Notes: generated by a model not told the origin, from the letters alone. Positions 36,089 to 45,896 are shown, counted from the first letter of the stretch. The stretch: DNA of 64,000 nucleotides from CAVRZJ01 sp964594125 (GCA_964594125.1 CAZQLL010000012.1:43037-107036), one strand, 5' to 3'. Translations and numbers: made by a program.

Positions 36089-37383
36089 TGCGTCACCCCA
36101 CCGCGGCGGTCGAGCAGCCACCGCCGCTTCTCGAGCATGCGGTCGACATCGCGGTCGAGCGCCGCGAGCGTCTCGTCGATGCTCGTGCGCCCCTGGATCG
36201 CCTGCTCGGCGGCCTCGAAGACGCGGGTGGCGATCTGCTCCCACTCCGGGATGCGCGGCATCGGCTGCACGCGCTGGAGCTGGGCGAAGAACGCCTGCGC
36301 CCGCGCGTCATGGGCGAGCGCCGCCGAACGCCACGCCTCGCGGTTCGCCGGCAGGTCGCCGGAGGCGAGGAAGAACGCCTCCTGCTGTGCCGGCTCGGCC
36401 AGGTACGAAATCAGCCGCCACGCCGCGTCCTGCCTCGGCGAGCCGCGGAAGACCACCAGGCTCGACCCGCCGGCGAGCGAGAGCCCAGGCCACTGGGCGC
36501 CGTCCGGCGCCGGCAGCGGCGCCGTTGCCCAGGCGTCGGCGAGGGTCGCCGGCAGCCGGCGGCGGAACTCGCCGAGGTTCCACGGCCCGGTGATGTACAT
36601 GGCGAACGCACCTTCGCCGAACTGCTGGTAGACGTTGGCGACCTGGCTTGCGCTGAGGGCGGGCGCCAGCCGGTCGTTGAAGAGCCCGATGTAGAACTCG
36701 AACGCGCGCCGGAACTCGGGCGCACGGAAGGCGCCGTAGCGGCCGCCGTCGCGCAGCAGCGGCGAGCCGGCCTGGATGCCGAGCAACACCGGCTGCGCCC
36801 ACTCGTTGGTCGGCAGCAGGACGCCGTAGCGCTCGCCGCCGGGCAGCCGCGTCACCCGCACCATGGCGTCGCGCCACTCGGACCAGGTGCGCGGCGGCGC
36901 GCCCACGCCCGCGGCGGCGAGGAGGTCGGTGCGGAGGAACAGCACGCGGGTGTCCACGTACCACGGGAGGCCGTAGACGGCGCCGTCGATGACGTTGGTC
37001 GCCCAGATCCCCGGGAACTGGTCCGGTGGCGCCTCGCTGCCCGTCGCAAGGCGCGGCGTCAGGTCGGCGAGGGCGCGCAGCGCCACCATCTCGGGGATCC
37101 ACGTGTTGCCGAGCTGCGCCACGTCCGGCGTGGCGTCGCCGACGAACGCCGTCAGCAGCTTCTCGTGCGCCGCCGTCCACGGGATCTGCTGCACGCGCAC
37201 GCGGGTGCCGGGGTTGCGCCGCTCGAACTCCGGGATGAGTTGGAGCACCACCTCGCCCTCGCGACCCATCGCCCAGAATTCGAGTGCGGCGGGCTTCGTG
37301 ACGGGCGACTGAGTGCAGGCGGTCGCGGCCAGAGCAAGGGCGAGGAGGGTGGTTCGTGGCTCGTGGTTCGTGGTTCGGGGCAC
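36085..37383 (-). CDS. Carbohydrate ABC transporter substrate-binding lipoprotein
   Basis: The protein of about 432 residues belongs to the CUT1/MalE-like solute-binding family (EFWAMGREGEVVLQLIPEF, PDVAQLGNTWIPEMVAL, NEWAQPVLLGIQAG, FGEGAFAMYITGPW). The most plausible start is the GTG at 37383. It gives a short polar n-region containing arginines, the hydrophobic LLALALAATA and a lipobox cysteine at position 23. That n-region (PRTTNHEPRTT) is encoded by the heptanucleotide array. A longer frame to 37581 adds non-conserved sequence. It leads the coupled cassette binding protein-MalF-MalG. The sugar is unknown; beta-glucan oligosaccharides are likely from context. Confidence 0.85.
   Translation of the reverse strand: MPRTTNHEPRTTLLALALAATACTQSPVTKPAALEFWAMGREGEVVLQLIPEFERRNPGTRVRVQQIPWTAAHEKLLTAFVGDATPDVAQLGNTWIPEMVALRALADLTPRLATGSEAPPDQFPGIWATNVIDGAVYGLPWYVDTRVLFLRTDLLAAAGVGAPPRTWSEWRDAMVRVTRLPGGERYGVLLPTNEWAQPVLLGIQAGSPLLRDGGRYGAFRAPEFRRAFEFYIGLFNDRLAPALSASQVANVYQQFGEGAFAMYITGPWNLGEFRRRLPATLADAWATAPLPAPDGAQWPGLSLAGGSSLVVFRGSPRQDAAWRLISYLAEPAQQEAFFLASGDLPANREAWRSAALAHDARAQAFFAQLQRVQPMPRIPEWEQIATRVFEAAEQAIQGRTSIDETLAALDRDVDRMLEKRRWLLDRRGGVTQ
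37346..37380. repeat. Heptanucleotide array at the start of the binding-protein gene
   Basis: The + strand reads TTCGTGG, CTCGTGG, TTCGTGG, TTCGGGG (37353-37380), with one more degenerate unit before it. On the minus strand this is the CCACGAA/CCACGAG family and falls within the likely signal-peptide codons. A short array of opposite orientation (CGCGAA, CCACGAA, CCGCCCC) lies at about 37606-37625, bracketing a spacer of about 230 nt. Confidence 0.8.
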
Positions 37384-37679
37384 GCAGGCCCTGGGGCTGG
37401 GGCACGAGGCTCGTTGGTCGCATGCAACCATGCGGAGGGCACGGGGCGCCCGTTCAAGATGGCGGAGCGAGAGAGCGGCGTCGGCTGGGGTGGCGGCGAG
37501 CGCCGCTGCCGCACCGCACGGCCGTGCCGCGCAGCAAGGGTCTCCGAGACCAGTGGACACGGGTCCCGTCGCTTCAACCATGGCGGAGCGTGCGTTCTCT
37601 CAAGGCGCGAACCACGAACCGCCCCGTGGACTCGGGCAGGCCGCTGCCGGCCGGCACTGCGGCGCGAACGCGCAGAGGC

Positions 37680-39203
37680 TCACGGCGCCGCGTCCAGCCA
37701 GCCGCCGGTGAAGCCGGCGCGGCGCAGGCCGCGCACGATCGCCTCGTTTCGGCGCATGAGGTTCCAGACGAAGCCGGAGCGGTGGTTCTCGATCATGGCG
37801 AGCAGCGGCCCCTGGTCGATGCCGAGGTAGTCGGTGTCGAACCAGCCGACGCCGGGCACGACCTTTCCGTGATAGACCGGCACGGTGAAGGTGAACGTCG
37901 GGTTGAAGGCGTCGAAGAACCCGTAGGTGGAGTAGGCGTGCTCACCCCAGCGGGCGTGCATCGCCTTGAGGGCTGCGGTCGATTCCTCCGGCGTGAACGG
38001 CAGCGAGGAGCCGGCGGCGTACGGTGCGATGGTGCCGTCGTCGCGCACCTCGGTGAACGAGGCGCCGCGCGCGGCGTAGGTCATGAAGCGCACCTGGCGC
38101 CCGGCCCAGGGCAGCATGACGTCCGCCGGTCCGTCGCACGCCGACAGCCCCCAGACGTCGGCGCCGTAGCCGACGAACCGGCCCGGGTTCTCGATGGCGT
38201 ACTGCCGCTGCTCGAGGGTGGCGCGCCGCGTGTTCTCGAAGTAGTCGATGCCGCGGGCGCGCATGTAGACGTCCCGGATGCCGCGGAAGTCGATCCAGAC
38301 GTGCGAGAACTGGTGGCCGAAGAGCGGCGCGAAGCCGACATGCTCCATGCCGTGGCGGCTGCCCCAGGGGTAGCTCGAAACATACGCGGTCCACGATCCC
38401 GGATCGACCGCGTGGGTCGGGGAGCCGAGGGCGAGAAGGTAGAGGATCGTCGCCTCGTCGTACCCCCACCAGTCGGAGACCGAGAACCCTTCCTCGGGCT
38501 TCCACCCCATGTTCAGCCGCGGTGGCCGGACGAGGAAGAAGCGCCAGTCGGTGCGCTCGTACAACGCCGCCGCGAGCTGCCGGATTTCGGCCTCCTCCGC
38601 GCTGTCGCGGTCGAAGTACGCCTGGCACGCGAGCGCGCCGGCGAGGAACAGGGCGGTGTCGATCGTCGACAGCTCCACCGTCTCGAAGCGGTGGCCGGTC
38701 TCCATGTGGAGAAAGTGGTAGAAGAACCCCATGTAGCCGGTGCGGCCCACGGCCTCGGGACCCTGCGGAGCGGTCCAGAAGAAGCGCAACGTCGTGACCA
38801 CGCGCTCGGCCGCCTGCGCGCGGGTGACCCAGCCGCGCTCGGCGCCGATGGCGCACGCGGTCAGGCCGAATCCGACCGCCGCGACCGACGAGAACGACTT
38901 CGTCGGCCAGCGATCGGGGACGAGCCCGTTGACCGGGTTGGCGGTCTCCCAGAAGAAGCGGAACGTGCGCTCATGGAGCTCGTCGACGAAGGGGTCGACG
39001 ACGACGCGCTCGAGCCGCCGGCGCGGCACCCGCGGGGCGTCCGCGGTTGCCGCGGCGTCGGCGACGGTTGCCGCGGGCTGGGAGCCGGCCGGCGCCTTCC
39101 CGCAGGCGCCGAGCGCCGGCACCGCCAGAAGCAGCGCCAGGAACGCGGGGAGCCGGGCTCGCGGTGCGCGGCGGAGGCGGTACGGCCCGTTCATCGGTCC
39201 CAT
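37680..39203 (-). CDS. GH144-like glucanase lipoprotein (glucoamylase-domain, endo-beta-1,2-glucanase type)
   Basis: The 507-residue protein has a lipoprotein signal (LPAFLALLLAVPALGAC, Cys34) and a single alpha/alpha six-barrel domain of the COG5368/glucoamylase group, now GH144. Recognisable stretches include RTFRFFWETANPVNGLVPDR, SVAAVGFGLTACAIGAERGW, WWGYDEATILYLLALGSPTH and FFDAFNPT. Characterised GH144 enzymes are endo-beta-1,2-glucanases of Bacteroidetes. The protein would sit in the periplasm or at the outer membrane. It lies between the TonB receptor and the ABC importer, the position expected for an enzyme cutting imported glucan to sophoro-oligosaccharides. The linkage is inference. 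Confidence 0.85.
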   Translation of the reverse strand: MGPMNGPYRLRRAPRARLPAFLALLLAVPALGACGKAPAGSQPAATVADAAATADAPRVPRRRLERVVVDPFVDELHERTFRFFWETANPVNGLVPDRWPTKSFSSVAAVGFGLTACAIGAERGWVTRAQAAERVVTTLRFFWTAPQGPEAVGRTGYMGFFYHFLHMETGHRFETVELSTIDTALFLAGALACQAYFDRDSAEEAEIRQLAAALYERTDWRFFLVRPPRLNMGWKPEEGFSVSDWWGYDEATILYLLALGSPTHAVDPGSWTAYVSSYPWGSRHGMEHVGFAPLFGHQFSHVWIDFRGIRDVYMRARGIDYFENTRRATLEQRQYAIENPGRFVGYGADVWGLSACDGPADVMLPWAGRQVRFMTYAARGASFTEVRDDGTIAPYAAGSSLPFTPEESTAALKAMHARWGEHAYSTYGFFDAFNPTFTFTVPVYHGKVVPGVGWFDTDYLGIDQGPLLAMIENHRSGFVWNLMRRNEAIVRGLRRAGFTGGWLDAAP

Positions 39204-39278
39204 GCTAACCCTCCGCGGCGCGCGGGGAGCAGGCGCGGCACGGGGGAGAGCCCGTGCCGCGCCGGGTGCAGCGGTGCG

Positions 39279-42263
39279 CTAGAATCCCAGCCGCACTCCG
39301 ACCTGGAAGCGGCGGGTGTTGTACTGACTGTTCGGCTTGAGGAAGTTGGGGTTGGGTTCGCCCGGGGCCCCGGCCCACCCGTCGAAGCCGCTGTAGTTCT
39401 CGTAGTTGAGGATGTTGAACGCCTCGGCGAGCAGCGCCAGACGGAGCCGGTCGGCGATCTTCGGCGCCTCCCACTCGGCGCGCAGGTCGACGCTGCGGTA
39501 GGCGAACTCGTCGATGCCGAGGAAGCTCTGCGTCTCGGGGCGCGCGCCGTTGGGGTGCCACACGCACTTGTCCCAGCCGGCGAGGCAGTCGGTGTAGCTG
39601 ATCGGCGTCCCGGAGCCGAGGGTGATGATCGACGACACGCGGAAGCCGAGCGGCAGCCCGACGGTGCCGGAGAGGACGAAGCGATGCCGCTCGTCGCCGT
39701 TCGCCGGGAACATCGGCCAGTCCGGCGGGATGTAGTCGAAGGCGAAGGCCACGCCCTCGTCCAGCGAGGCGTTCTGATAGCCCTTGGCGTAGGTGTATGC
39801 GAAGTTGAACCCCCACTTCGAGTCGACCGTGTAGGGCTTGTCGAGCGTGAGGAAGACGCCGTCGTACTCCGTCTGGCGCATGTCGTAGCTGCGCATGATG
39901 AAGCCGTAGCCGGGGATGCCGATCCAGTTGCCCCAGCGGTCGTTGAAGGCGGTGCCCGGCGGCAGCGTGCCGAAGCTCCACGCCATGCTGTTATCGCCCT
40001 CGGCGCTGGCGTACGTCAGCGCCCCCAGCCAGTCCTTGCCGAGGCGCTGGCGCAGGCCGATGGTCCACTGGATCGAGCGCGGCGGCTTGGTGTCGTTGGC
40101 GAGCAGGAACACCTCGGGGCCGGGGGTCTGGCCGCTGGCGATCAGGCCGTCGAGGCCGCCGGCGTTCAGGTACGCGTCGTTCCACAGCACGGCCGGTGCG
40201 CCGCACCCCTGGACGTTGTTGGTCGTGCCGACGAACGCCGGGTTGTCGGTGAAGCAGAACGTGTACTGCTTCCAGGAGTGGCGGTACTGCTCGTCGTAGA
40301 TGTCGTTCAGCGTCACGCGGTCGTAGTACAGGCCCCAGCCGCCGAACACGACGGTCTCCGCGCCGCCGGTCATGTCCCAGGTGAAGCCGACGCGCGGCTG
40401 CACCATGTCGCCGTACGAGCTGCGGTTCGAGCCGTCCGAGATGTAGTTCTCGACGTCGAACAGCTCGTTGATGCACCACGTCGCCTGGCCGCCTACCGGC
40501 GCCCCGTAGGTACGGCACGCGGTGCGCAGCCCCTCGGCGACAGCGTCGGGAGTGTGCCAGTCGTTGTTGAGCATGTTGCTCTCGTAGTCGTAGCGGAGGC
40601 CGACGCTCACGGAGAGGTTCTCGAGCACCTGCCAGTCGTCCTGGACGTAGAGGCCGTACTGCTCGTTGGAGAAGTCGAGCGCGGGGTCGCCGAACCCGTA
40701 GCGCGCCAGGTACGGGAACTGCCACTGCTCGTTCTGGCGGAACTCGTAGTACGGGATGAAGTACGCCGATTTCTGCAGCTTGTAGTCCATCCAGCTCGCC
40801 ACGGCGCCGGCCTTCACGGTATGCGAGCCCAGCCAGTCGAGGTAGACCGTGAAGTCGTCGCGCAGGCCGACCCGCTCCTGCGAGAGGTCCTGGATGTAGT
40901 CCTTGCTGCCGACGTCGAGCAGGTTGATGTAGTTCATGTGCGGCACGCTGGGGTCGACCGCGGTGTCCTTCCACTGCAGCTTCTGCCAGTTCAGGCTCGC
41001 CTCGTTGAGCGAGTTGCCGAACACCGCCTGGTGGCGCGCCACGAAGGCATCGGTGTACACCTGGAAGTCGCTGGCGCCCTCCACGACGCGGGTGCCGCCG
41101 AAACCGCGGATCTCCTCCTCGTCGCGCCGGTGGTACGACGCCTCGGCGGTCTGCGACATCGTCGGCTGCCACGACAGCTTGGCGAAGTACAGCTTGGAGT
41201 CGAGCGGCGCCGAGATCGTGCCGGTCTCGTACCCCTCGAGGATGTCGGTGACGTTGGCCGGCTCCTGCCCCCACGCCGACCCGTGGAACACGGTGGAGAC
41301 GACGTCGCGCTCGTTGCGCTCGGCCGACACGAAGAAGTGGAGCTTGTCCTTCACGATCGGGCCGCCCACCGAGAGGCCGTACTGGTTGCGCTCGTACGGC
41401 GCCTTCTCGTCGCCGCGGGCCTTGGCGAACTCGTCCTGCTCCACCATCCCCTTGTCCTGGTAGAGGTAAAAGGCGTCGCCGTGGAGGTCGTTGCCGCCGG
41501 ACTTGGTGACCGCCGTGATCACCGCGGCGGCCGCCTTCTCGTACTCCGCCTTGTAGTTCTGCGTGAGCACCTGGTACTCCTGCACGGCGTTCTGCGGGAA
41601 CGGGTTGCCGCGGCTGGCGTCCTGCATGAAGGCGCCGCCCTGGATGATGTCGTTCTTGTACGACAACCCGTCGATGAACACGTTCACCTGCTTCGGGTTG
41701 GAGCCGCCGGAGCGGAACGTCTGGCCGGCCGCGTCGGTGTCGGAGGTGAACGACACGCCGGGGGCCAGCGCCGCATAGGAGAGGAAGTTCCGGTTGTTCA
41801 TCGGCAGGTCTTCCATCTGCTGCGGCGAAATGTTGGTTGAGATCTCCGGCGACCGGGTGTCGATCACGAGCTTGGTGGCGCTGCCGACCACGGTGACGTT
41901 CTCAACGAACACCGCGTCGAGCGTGAGGCGGAAGTCGACGGTCGAGGTCTGGCCGAGGAACACCTGGACCGTCTGCGCCTGCTCCTTGTAGGCCTGCGAC
42001 GACACCGTGATCTCGTAGGTGCCGGGGGCCAGTCCGCCGAGCTTGTAGACGCCGTCGCCGTCGGCCACGGCCTCGTAACGGAACCCGCTCTGCGCGTTGA
42101 CGGCGACGACCAGCGCCCCCGGCAGCGGTCCCTGGTCGTCGGCGACCACGCCGCGGATCGCCGCCGTTGTGGACTGCGCACCCGCCGTGCCGCCGAGCAT
42201 CAGGACGGCGAGCGCAATGACCGGCAGGTGCACGAGCACCCTCGCGACTGTACTGCGTTTCAT
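39279..42263 (-). CDS. TonB-dependent receptor with N-terminal carboxypeptidase-regulatory domain (Oar-like)
   Basis: The 994-residue outer-membrane protein has a signal peptide cut after Ala29 (TAGA-Q). A carboxypeptidase-regulatory-like beta domain occupies about 33-115 (IRGVVADDQGPLPGALVVAV, GLAPGTYEITV). A plug follows at about 125-255 (VQEYQVLTQNYKAEYEKAAA, AVITAVTKSGGNDLHG). The long beta-barrel ends in the aromatic RRFQVGVRLGF. The architecture is common in Acidobacteriota and matches SusC/Oar-type importers. The AGGAGG ribosome-binding site overlaps the lacI stop codon region, so the receptor is translated right after the regulator. It is expected to import the glucan or its fragments. 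Confidence 0.92.
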   Translation of the reverse strand: MKRSTVARVLVHLPVIALAVLMLGGTAGAQSTTAAIRGVVADDQGPLPGALVVAVNAQSGFRYEAVADGDGVYKLGGLAPGTYEITVSSQAYKEQAQTVQVFLGQTSTVDFRLTLDAVFVENVTVVGSATKLVIDTRSPEISTNISPQQMEDLPMNNRNFLSYAALAPGVSFTSDTDAAGQTFRSGGSNPKQVNVFIDGLSYKNDIIQGGAFMQDASRGNPFPQNAVQEYQVLTQNYKAEYEKAAAAVITAVTKSGGNDLHGDAFYLYQDKGMVEQDEFAKARGDEKAPYERNQYGLSVGGPIVKDKLHFFVSAERNERDVVSTVFHGSAWGQEPANVTDILEGYETGTISAPLDSKLYFAKLSWQPTMSQTAEASYHRRDEEEIRGFGGTRVVEGASDFQVYTDAFVARHQAVFGNSLNEASLNWQKLQWKDTAVDPSVPHMNYINLLDVGSKDYIQDLSQERVGLRDDFTVYLDWLGSHTVKAGAVASWMDYKLQKSAYFIPYYEFRQNEQWQFPYLARYGFGDPALDFSNEQYGLYVQDDWQVLENLSVSVGLRYDYESNMLNNDWHTPDAVAEGLRTACRTYGAPVGGQATWCINELFDVENYISDGSNRSSYGDMVQPRVGFTWDMTGGAETVVFGGWGLYYDRVTLNDIYDEQYRHSWKQYTFCFTDNPAFVGTTNNVQGCGAPAVLWNDAYLNAGGLDGLIASGQTPGPEVFLLANDTKPPRSIQWTIGLRQRLGKDWLGALTYASAEGDNSMAWSFGTLPPGTAFNDRWGNWIGIPGYGFIMRSYDMRQTEYDGVFLTLDKPYTVDSKWGFNFAYTYAKGYQNASLDEGVAFAFDYIPPDWPMFPANGDERHRFVLSGTVGLPLGFRVSSIITLGSGTPISYTDCLAGWDKCVWHPNGARPETQSFLGIDEFAYRSVDLRAEWEAPKIADRLRLALLAEAFNILNYENYSGFDGWAGAPGEPNPNFLKPNSQYNTRRFQVGVRLGF

Positions 42264-42264
42264 T

Positions 42265-43362
42265 TCACCTTCCTCCTTTCTCGATCGAGGCAGTTCTTGC
42301 GGCCCGCGATGCGGGCCGTGGGGATGCGTGAGCCGATGCGGGCGCCCCGACGGCGCCGCACGAAGAGCGGACGACCAGTGTGGTGGCGAGCACCTCGTGC
42401 CGCCGGGTGTGCGCGCCGCCGCGCTCGAGCGCGAGCAGCAGACGCTCCATCGCGCGCCCGCCGAGCTCGGCGATCGGCACGTGGACCGACGTCAGGGGAG
42501 GGAACACGCAGCGCGCGGCCGGAATGTCGTCGAAGCCGGCGACCGCCAGCCGGCCGGGCACGTCGACACCGGCTTCGCGCAGCGCCACCAGGGCGCCGAT
42601 CGCCATCGCGTCGTTGGCCGCGAACAGCGCCGAGGCGCGCTCGCGCAGCGCGGCGTGGGCCGCTCCGGCGCCGGCCACCTCCGTGAAGTCGCCTTCGATC
42701 TCGAGCGCGCCGGCGCCGCCGCCCGTCGCGCCCATTGCGTCGCGATAGCCGCGCAGGCGTTCGCTGGCCTCGAAGTTGCGCTCAGGCCCCCTGACGAAGG
42801 CGATGCGCTCGTGCCCGAGCGACCGCAGGTGGCGGACCATGCCGACCGCGCCGCCGTAGTTGTCGATGGCTATCGAGTCGACGCCGTTGTCGACCAGCCG
42901 GCTGTTGAGGGCTACGATCGGGAGCGTCGCGAGTACGTCGTGGGCGAACGCCTCGGTCTCAAGGTCGGGGGCCATGACGATCAGACCGTCGACGCGCCCG
43001 CGGGTGGCCCGCACGACCGCCGCGACCTCGTCCGCGTCGGAGTGCGACCCCGACACCAGGAGGTGGTAGCCACGGTGGCGCGAGACCGCGTCGATGCCGC
43101 GGATCACCTCGGAGAAGAACTCGCCGTGGATATCGGGGAGCACCACTCCGATGGTGCCTGTCCTGCGGGTGATCAGGGAGCGGGCGCCGGTGTGCGGCAC
43201 GTAGCGGAGACGCTCGCTGACCGCGAGGATGCGCTCGCGGATGGCGGCACGCACCGGGCCGGTGCCGTTGAGCGCGCGGGACACCGTGGCGACGGAGACG
43301 CCCGCCTCGCGGGCCACCCGCTTGATCGTGACGGGCACGGCGCTGTCAGTCTCTCTCGGCAC
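42265..43362 (-). CDS. LacI-family transcriptional regulator of the glucan locus
   Basis: The 365-residue protein has the LacI helix-turn-helix at about 10-60 (TIKRVAREAGVSVATVSRAL) with the hinge helix. The periplasmic-binding-protein-like sensor follows, with GTIGVVLPDIHGEFFSEVIR, DGLIVMAPDLE, DNYGGAVGMVRHLRSLGHER, FAANDAMAIGAL and VAGFDDIPAARCVFPPLTSV. It is the first gene of the operon that continues into the TonB receptor. A LacI-type palindrome lies 54-67 nt upstream and a second one in front of the GH94 gene, so it most likely controls both units. The inducer is presumably a glucan oligosaccharide. Confidence 0.92.
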   Translation of the reverse strand: MPRETDSAVPVTIKRVAREAGVSVATVSRALNGTGPVRAAIRERILAVSERLRYVPHTGARSLITRRTGTIGVVLPDIHGEFFSEVIRGIDAVSRHRGYHLLVSGSHSDADEVAAVVRATRGRVDGLIVMAPDLETEAFAHDVLATLPIVALNSRLVDNGVDSIAIDNYGGAVGMVRHLRSLGHERIAFVRGPERNFEASERLRGYRDAMGATGGGAGALEIEGDFTEVAGAGAAHAALRERASALFAANDAMAIGALVALREAGVDVPGRLAVAGFDDIPAARCVFPPLTSVHVPIAELGGRAMERLLLALERGGAHTRRHEVLATTLVVRSSCGAVGAPASAHASPRPASRAARTASIEKGGR

Positions 43363-43415
43363 GTCCCCCGCTGTCTCCGCCGTCCTGCCCTACATCCGCC
43401 GCTGCCGCGACCGGA

Positions 43416-43429
43416 TGTAAACGTTTTCA
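43416..43429. promoter_or_regulatory. LacI-family operator upstream of lacI
   Basis: TGTAAACGTTTTCA is a near-palindrome centred on CG, the core seen in LacI/CcpA-type operators. It lies 54 nt before the lacI start codon in an AT-rich island and matches the site at 45939-45952 except for a few outer bases. Confidence 0.75.
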
Positions 43430-43484
43430 CTGCCGTCACGATAGTGCCGGCGTGGCCGGCTGTCAAGGCCCGGCGCCGCCGGAG

Positions 43485-45896
43485 CTACGCCACCGCCACG
43501 TGGATCTCGTGGACGCCGCCTGCGAGCCGTTCGGCGGGCACCACCGTGCCGTCCATGGGCTTGCCGCCCAGTGTGATCCGCGTGCCCGTCGAACCCTCCG
43601 TGCGGGTGATCGCGACGGTCACCGTGCCGCCGCGGTACGGCCGCACGACGCGCGCCCGTCGCCAGTCCGGCGGCACGCAGGGGTCGACGCGAAGCCCGTC
43701 CCATTCCGGGCGCACGCCGAGCACCCACTCTCCGACGACGCGGTGCAGCCACGCCGCCGAGCCGGTGTACCAGGTCCACCCGGCGCGGCCGTGGTGCGGC
43801 GAGTCGGGGCCGTCGACGTTGCCCGGGAGGACGTACGGCTCCGCCCAGTATCGCTCGGGGTCCTTGTTCGACGGCTCGAGCGCGTGCAGCAGGCGTCCGA
43901 CGAGCTCGGCGTCGCGGATCTTGGCGGCGGCGGCGATGGCCCAGGTTGCGGCGTGGGTGTAGACGCCGCCGTTCTCCCGCATTCCGGGGGCATAGCGCGT
44001 GATGTAGCCGATCTCCGGCGCCGGCGCGTCGTAGGCGGGGGCGAGCAGCAGCGCCCCCGCATCGCTCACGAGGTGGCGGCGCACCGCCGCCATGCACGCG
44101 GCGGCGCGCTCCGGCGGCGCCACGTCGCTGAGCACCGCCCACACCTGGGCGTTGAGGAAGATGCGGCCGACGCGGTCGGCGGCGCAACCAAACGGGGTGC
44201 CGTCGTCGCGCGTGCCCCTGATGTACCACTGGCCGCCCCAGCCGTGCTCGTTGATCGCCGCGACCAGCGCCGCGCGTCGGTGCGCGAACTCCTCCGAGCG
44301 CGCCGGCTCGCCGGCGCGGCGGTGGATCTCGGCCCAGTCGGCGAGCAGCCCGGCGACGAAGTGCCCCAGCCAGATGGACTCGCCGCGCTCCTCGAGGCCG
44401 ACCGCGGAGAGGCCGTCGTTCCAGTCGCCGCCGCCGATGTACGGCAGCCCGCGGGGGCTGGTGCGCTGGAACGCGCGCGCGAACGCCCGGGCGACGTGCT
44501 CGCGCAGGGGGTAGAGCCGGCCGTCGTCGAGGAACGGCGAGGGGTCGTCGAGGATTCCGAGATCGCCGGTCTCCCTGATGTAGCTCGCGGCGACGAACGC
44601 GAGCCACAGCAGGTCGTCGGTCATGCGGGTGACGTGCCCCTGCTCGGAGAGCGGGTGCCACCAGTGGTACACGGAGCCGTCGGCGAACTGGTGCGCCGCG
44701 TGCAGGTTGATCTGCGCGCGGCAGCGCTCCGGCGCGATCGTCAGCCACACCTGCGAGTCCTGGAGCTGGTCGCGGAAGCCGAAGGCGCCGCTCTGCTGGT
44801 AGTAGCCGCAGCGCCCCCACAGCCGCGCCGAGATCGCCTGGTAGCGGCTCCAGTCGTTGACCAGGCGTTCGAGGCCACGGTCCGGGAGCTCGACGCGGTG
44901 GGCCGCCAGCCGCTCGCGCCAGGCGGCTGTCGTGGCCGCGAGCGCGCGCGCAGCCTCGGCCGGAGTGCCGAATGTCTCCAGCGCGCGCTCGACGTCGGCG
45001 CGGTTCTCGCCGGCGGCGAGTGTGAACACGGCACGGCGCGAGTCGCCCGGGAGGAGGTCGAGCGCGCAGCGCAACGCCGCCACTGGGTCGTGGTGGCGTC
45101 CGAACGAGCCCTGCCAGCAGTCCTCGGCGAGGGCCCGCGGCGCGCGCGCGTCGCGGTAGCGGCCGAAGAAGCCCACGCGGTCGCCCTCGGCGCCTGTGAG
45201 CGGCTCGCTGCAGGCGAACGCCGCGATGAACGGGAAGTCGGTGTTCCAGTGGCCGCGGCGCTGCGACGGCACGTCCCACATGTGGTTGCGCGCGAAGACG
45301 GCCCGCCGCGCAGGGTCGAGCTCGGTTTCGATGAACAGCTTATGGAACTCGCGCCGGGGCGACGGGGCGACCCCCATGCACCACTCGACGAACCCCGTGA
45401 GCTCGACGCGTCGCGGCCGCCCCGACTGGTTGCGCAGCTCCACCAGCCAGAGCTCGGCGTCGCCTTCCCCCGGGCAGAGGAGCGTCCACGCCGCCGAGAT
45501 CCCGCCGAGCGACGTCGCGATCACGGTGTAGCCGAGCCCGTGCCGGCATTCGTAGCGCTCGTACTCCGGCCACAGCGGCGCCGGCGCCAGCGACCACACG
45601 ACGCCCGTGTCAGCGTCGCGGCAGTAGAGGAAGCGGCCCGAGCTGTCGAGCGCCAGGTCCTGTTGCCAGCGCGTGATCGTGCCGAGCTGCGAGTTGCCGA
45701 TCCAGCAGAAACCGCTGCCCGTCTGGCTGACCGCCAGCCCGAAGCGGGGATTCGCGATGATGTTGACCCACGGCCGCGGTGTCCGCGGTTCGCTGATCCT
45801 GTACTCGCGGCCGTCCTCGCTGAACGCACCGTACCGCCTCTCCGCCGGGAGCGCCCCGCGTTCGCCGGCGCCCTCGCCGTGTGCGCGCCGCTGCAT
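43485..45896 (-). CDS. GH94-family glycoside phosphorylase
   Basis: The 803-residue protein matches GH94 over its length. The N-terminal beta-sandwich has GAFSEDGREYRISEPRTPRP, PWVNIIANPRFG and GNSQLGTITRWQQD. The alpha/alpha six-barrel has FGFRDQLQDSQVWL, HWWHPLSEQGHVTRMTDDLL and the catalytic region GGDWNDGLSAVG with Asp491 and Asp494. The C-terminal jelly-roll follows. The opening motifs resemble the phosphorylase part of cyclic beta-1,2-glucan synthases and 1,2-beta-oligoglucan phosphorylase. The enzyme releases glucose 1-phosphate from a beta-glucoside; cellobiose or related dimers are alternatives. The ATG at 45896 follows GGAGGTGA by 5 nt. It has no signal peptide, so it is cytoplasmic. 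Confidence 0.88.
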   Translation of the reverse strand: MQRRAHGEGAGERGALPAERRYGAFSEDGREYRISEPRTPRPWVNIIANPRFGLAVSQTGSGFCWIGNSQLGTITRWQQDLALDSSGRFLYCRDADTGVVWSLAPAPLWPEYERYECRHGLGYTVIATSLGGISAAWTLLCPGEGDAELWLVELRNQSGRPRRVELTGFVEWCMGVAPSPRREFHKLFIETELDPARRAVFARNHMWDVPSQRRGHWNTDFPFIAAFACSEPLTGAEGDRVGFFGRYRDARAPRALAEDCWQGSFGRHHDPVAALRCALDLLPGDSRRAVFTLAAGENRADVERALETFGTPAEAARALAATTAAWRERLAAHRVELPDRGLERLVNDWSRYQAISARLWGRCGYYQQSGAFGFRDQLQDSQVWLTIAPERCRAQINLHAAHQFADGSVYHWWHPLSEQGHVTRMTDDLLWLAFVAASYIRETGDLGILDDPSPFLDDGRLYPLREHVARAFARAFQRTSPRGLPYIGGGDWNDGLSAVGLEERGESIWLGHFVAGLLADWAEIHRRAGEPARSEEFAHRRAALVAAINEHGWGGQWYIRGTRDDGTPFGCAADRVGRIFLNAQVWAVLSDVAPPERAAACMAAVRRHLVSDAGALLLAPAYDAPAPEIGYITRYAPGMRENGGVYTHAATWAIAAAAKIRDAELVGRLLHALEPSNKDPERYWAEPYVLPGNVDGPDSPHHGRAGWTWYTGSAAWLHRVVGEWVLGVRPEWDGLRVDPCVPPDWRRARVVRPYRGGTVTVAITRTEGSTGTRITLGGKPMDGTVVPAERLAGGVHEIHVAVA

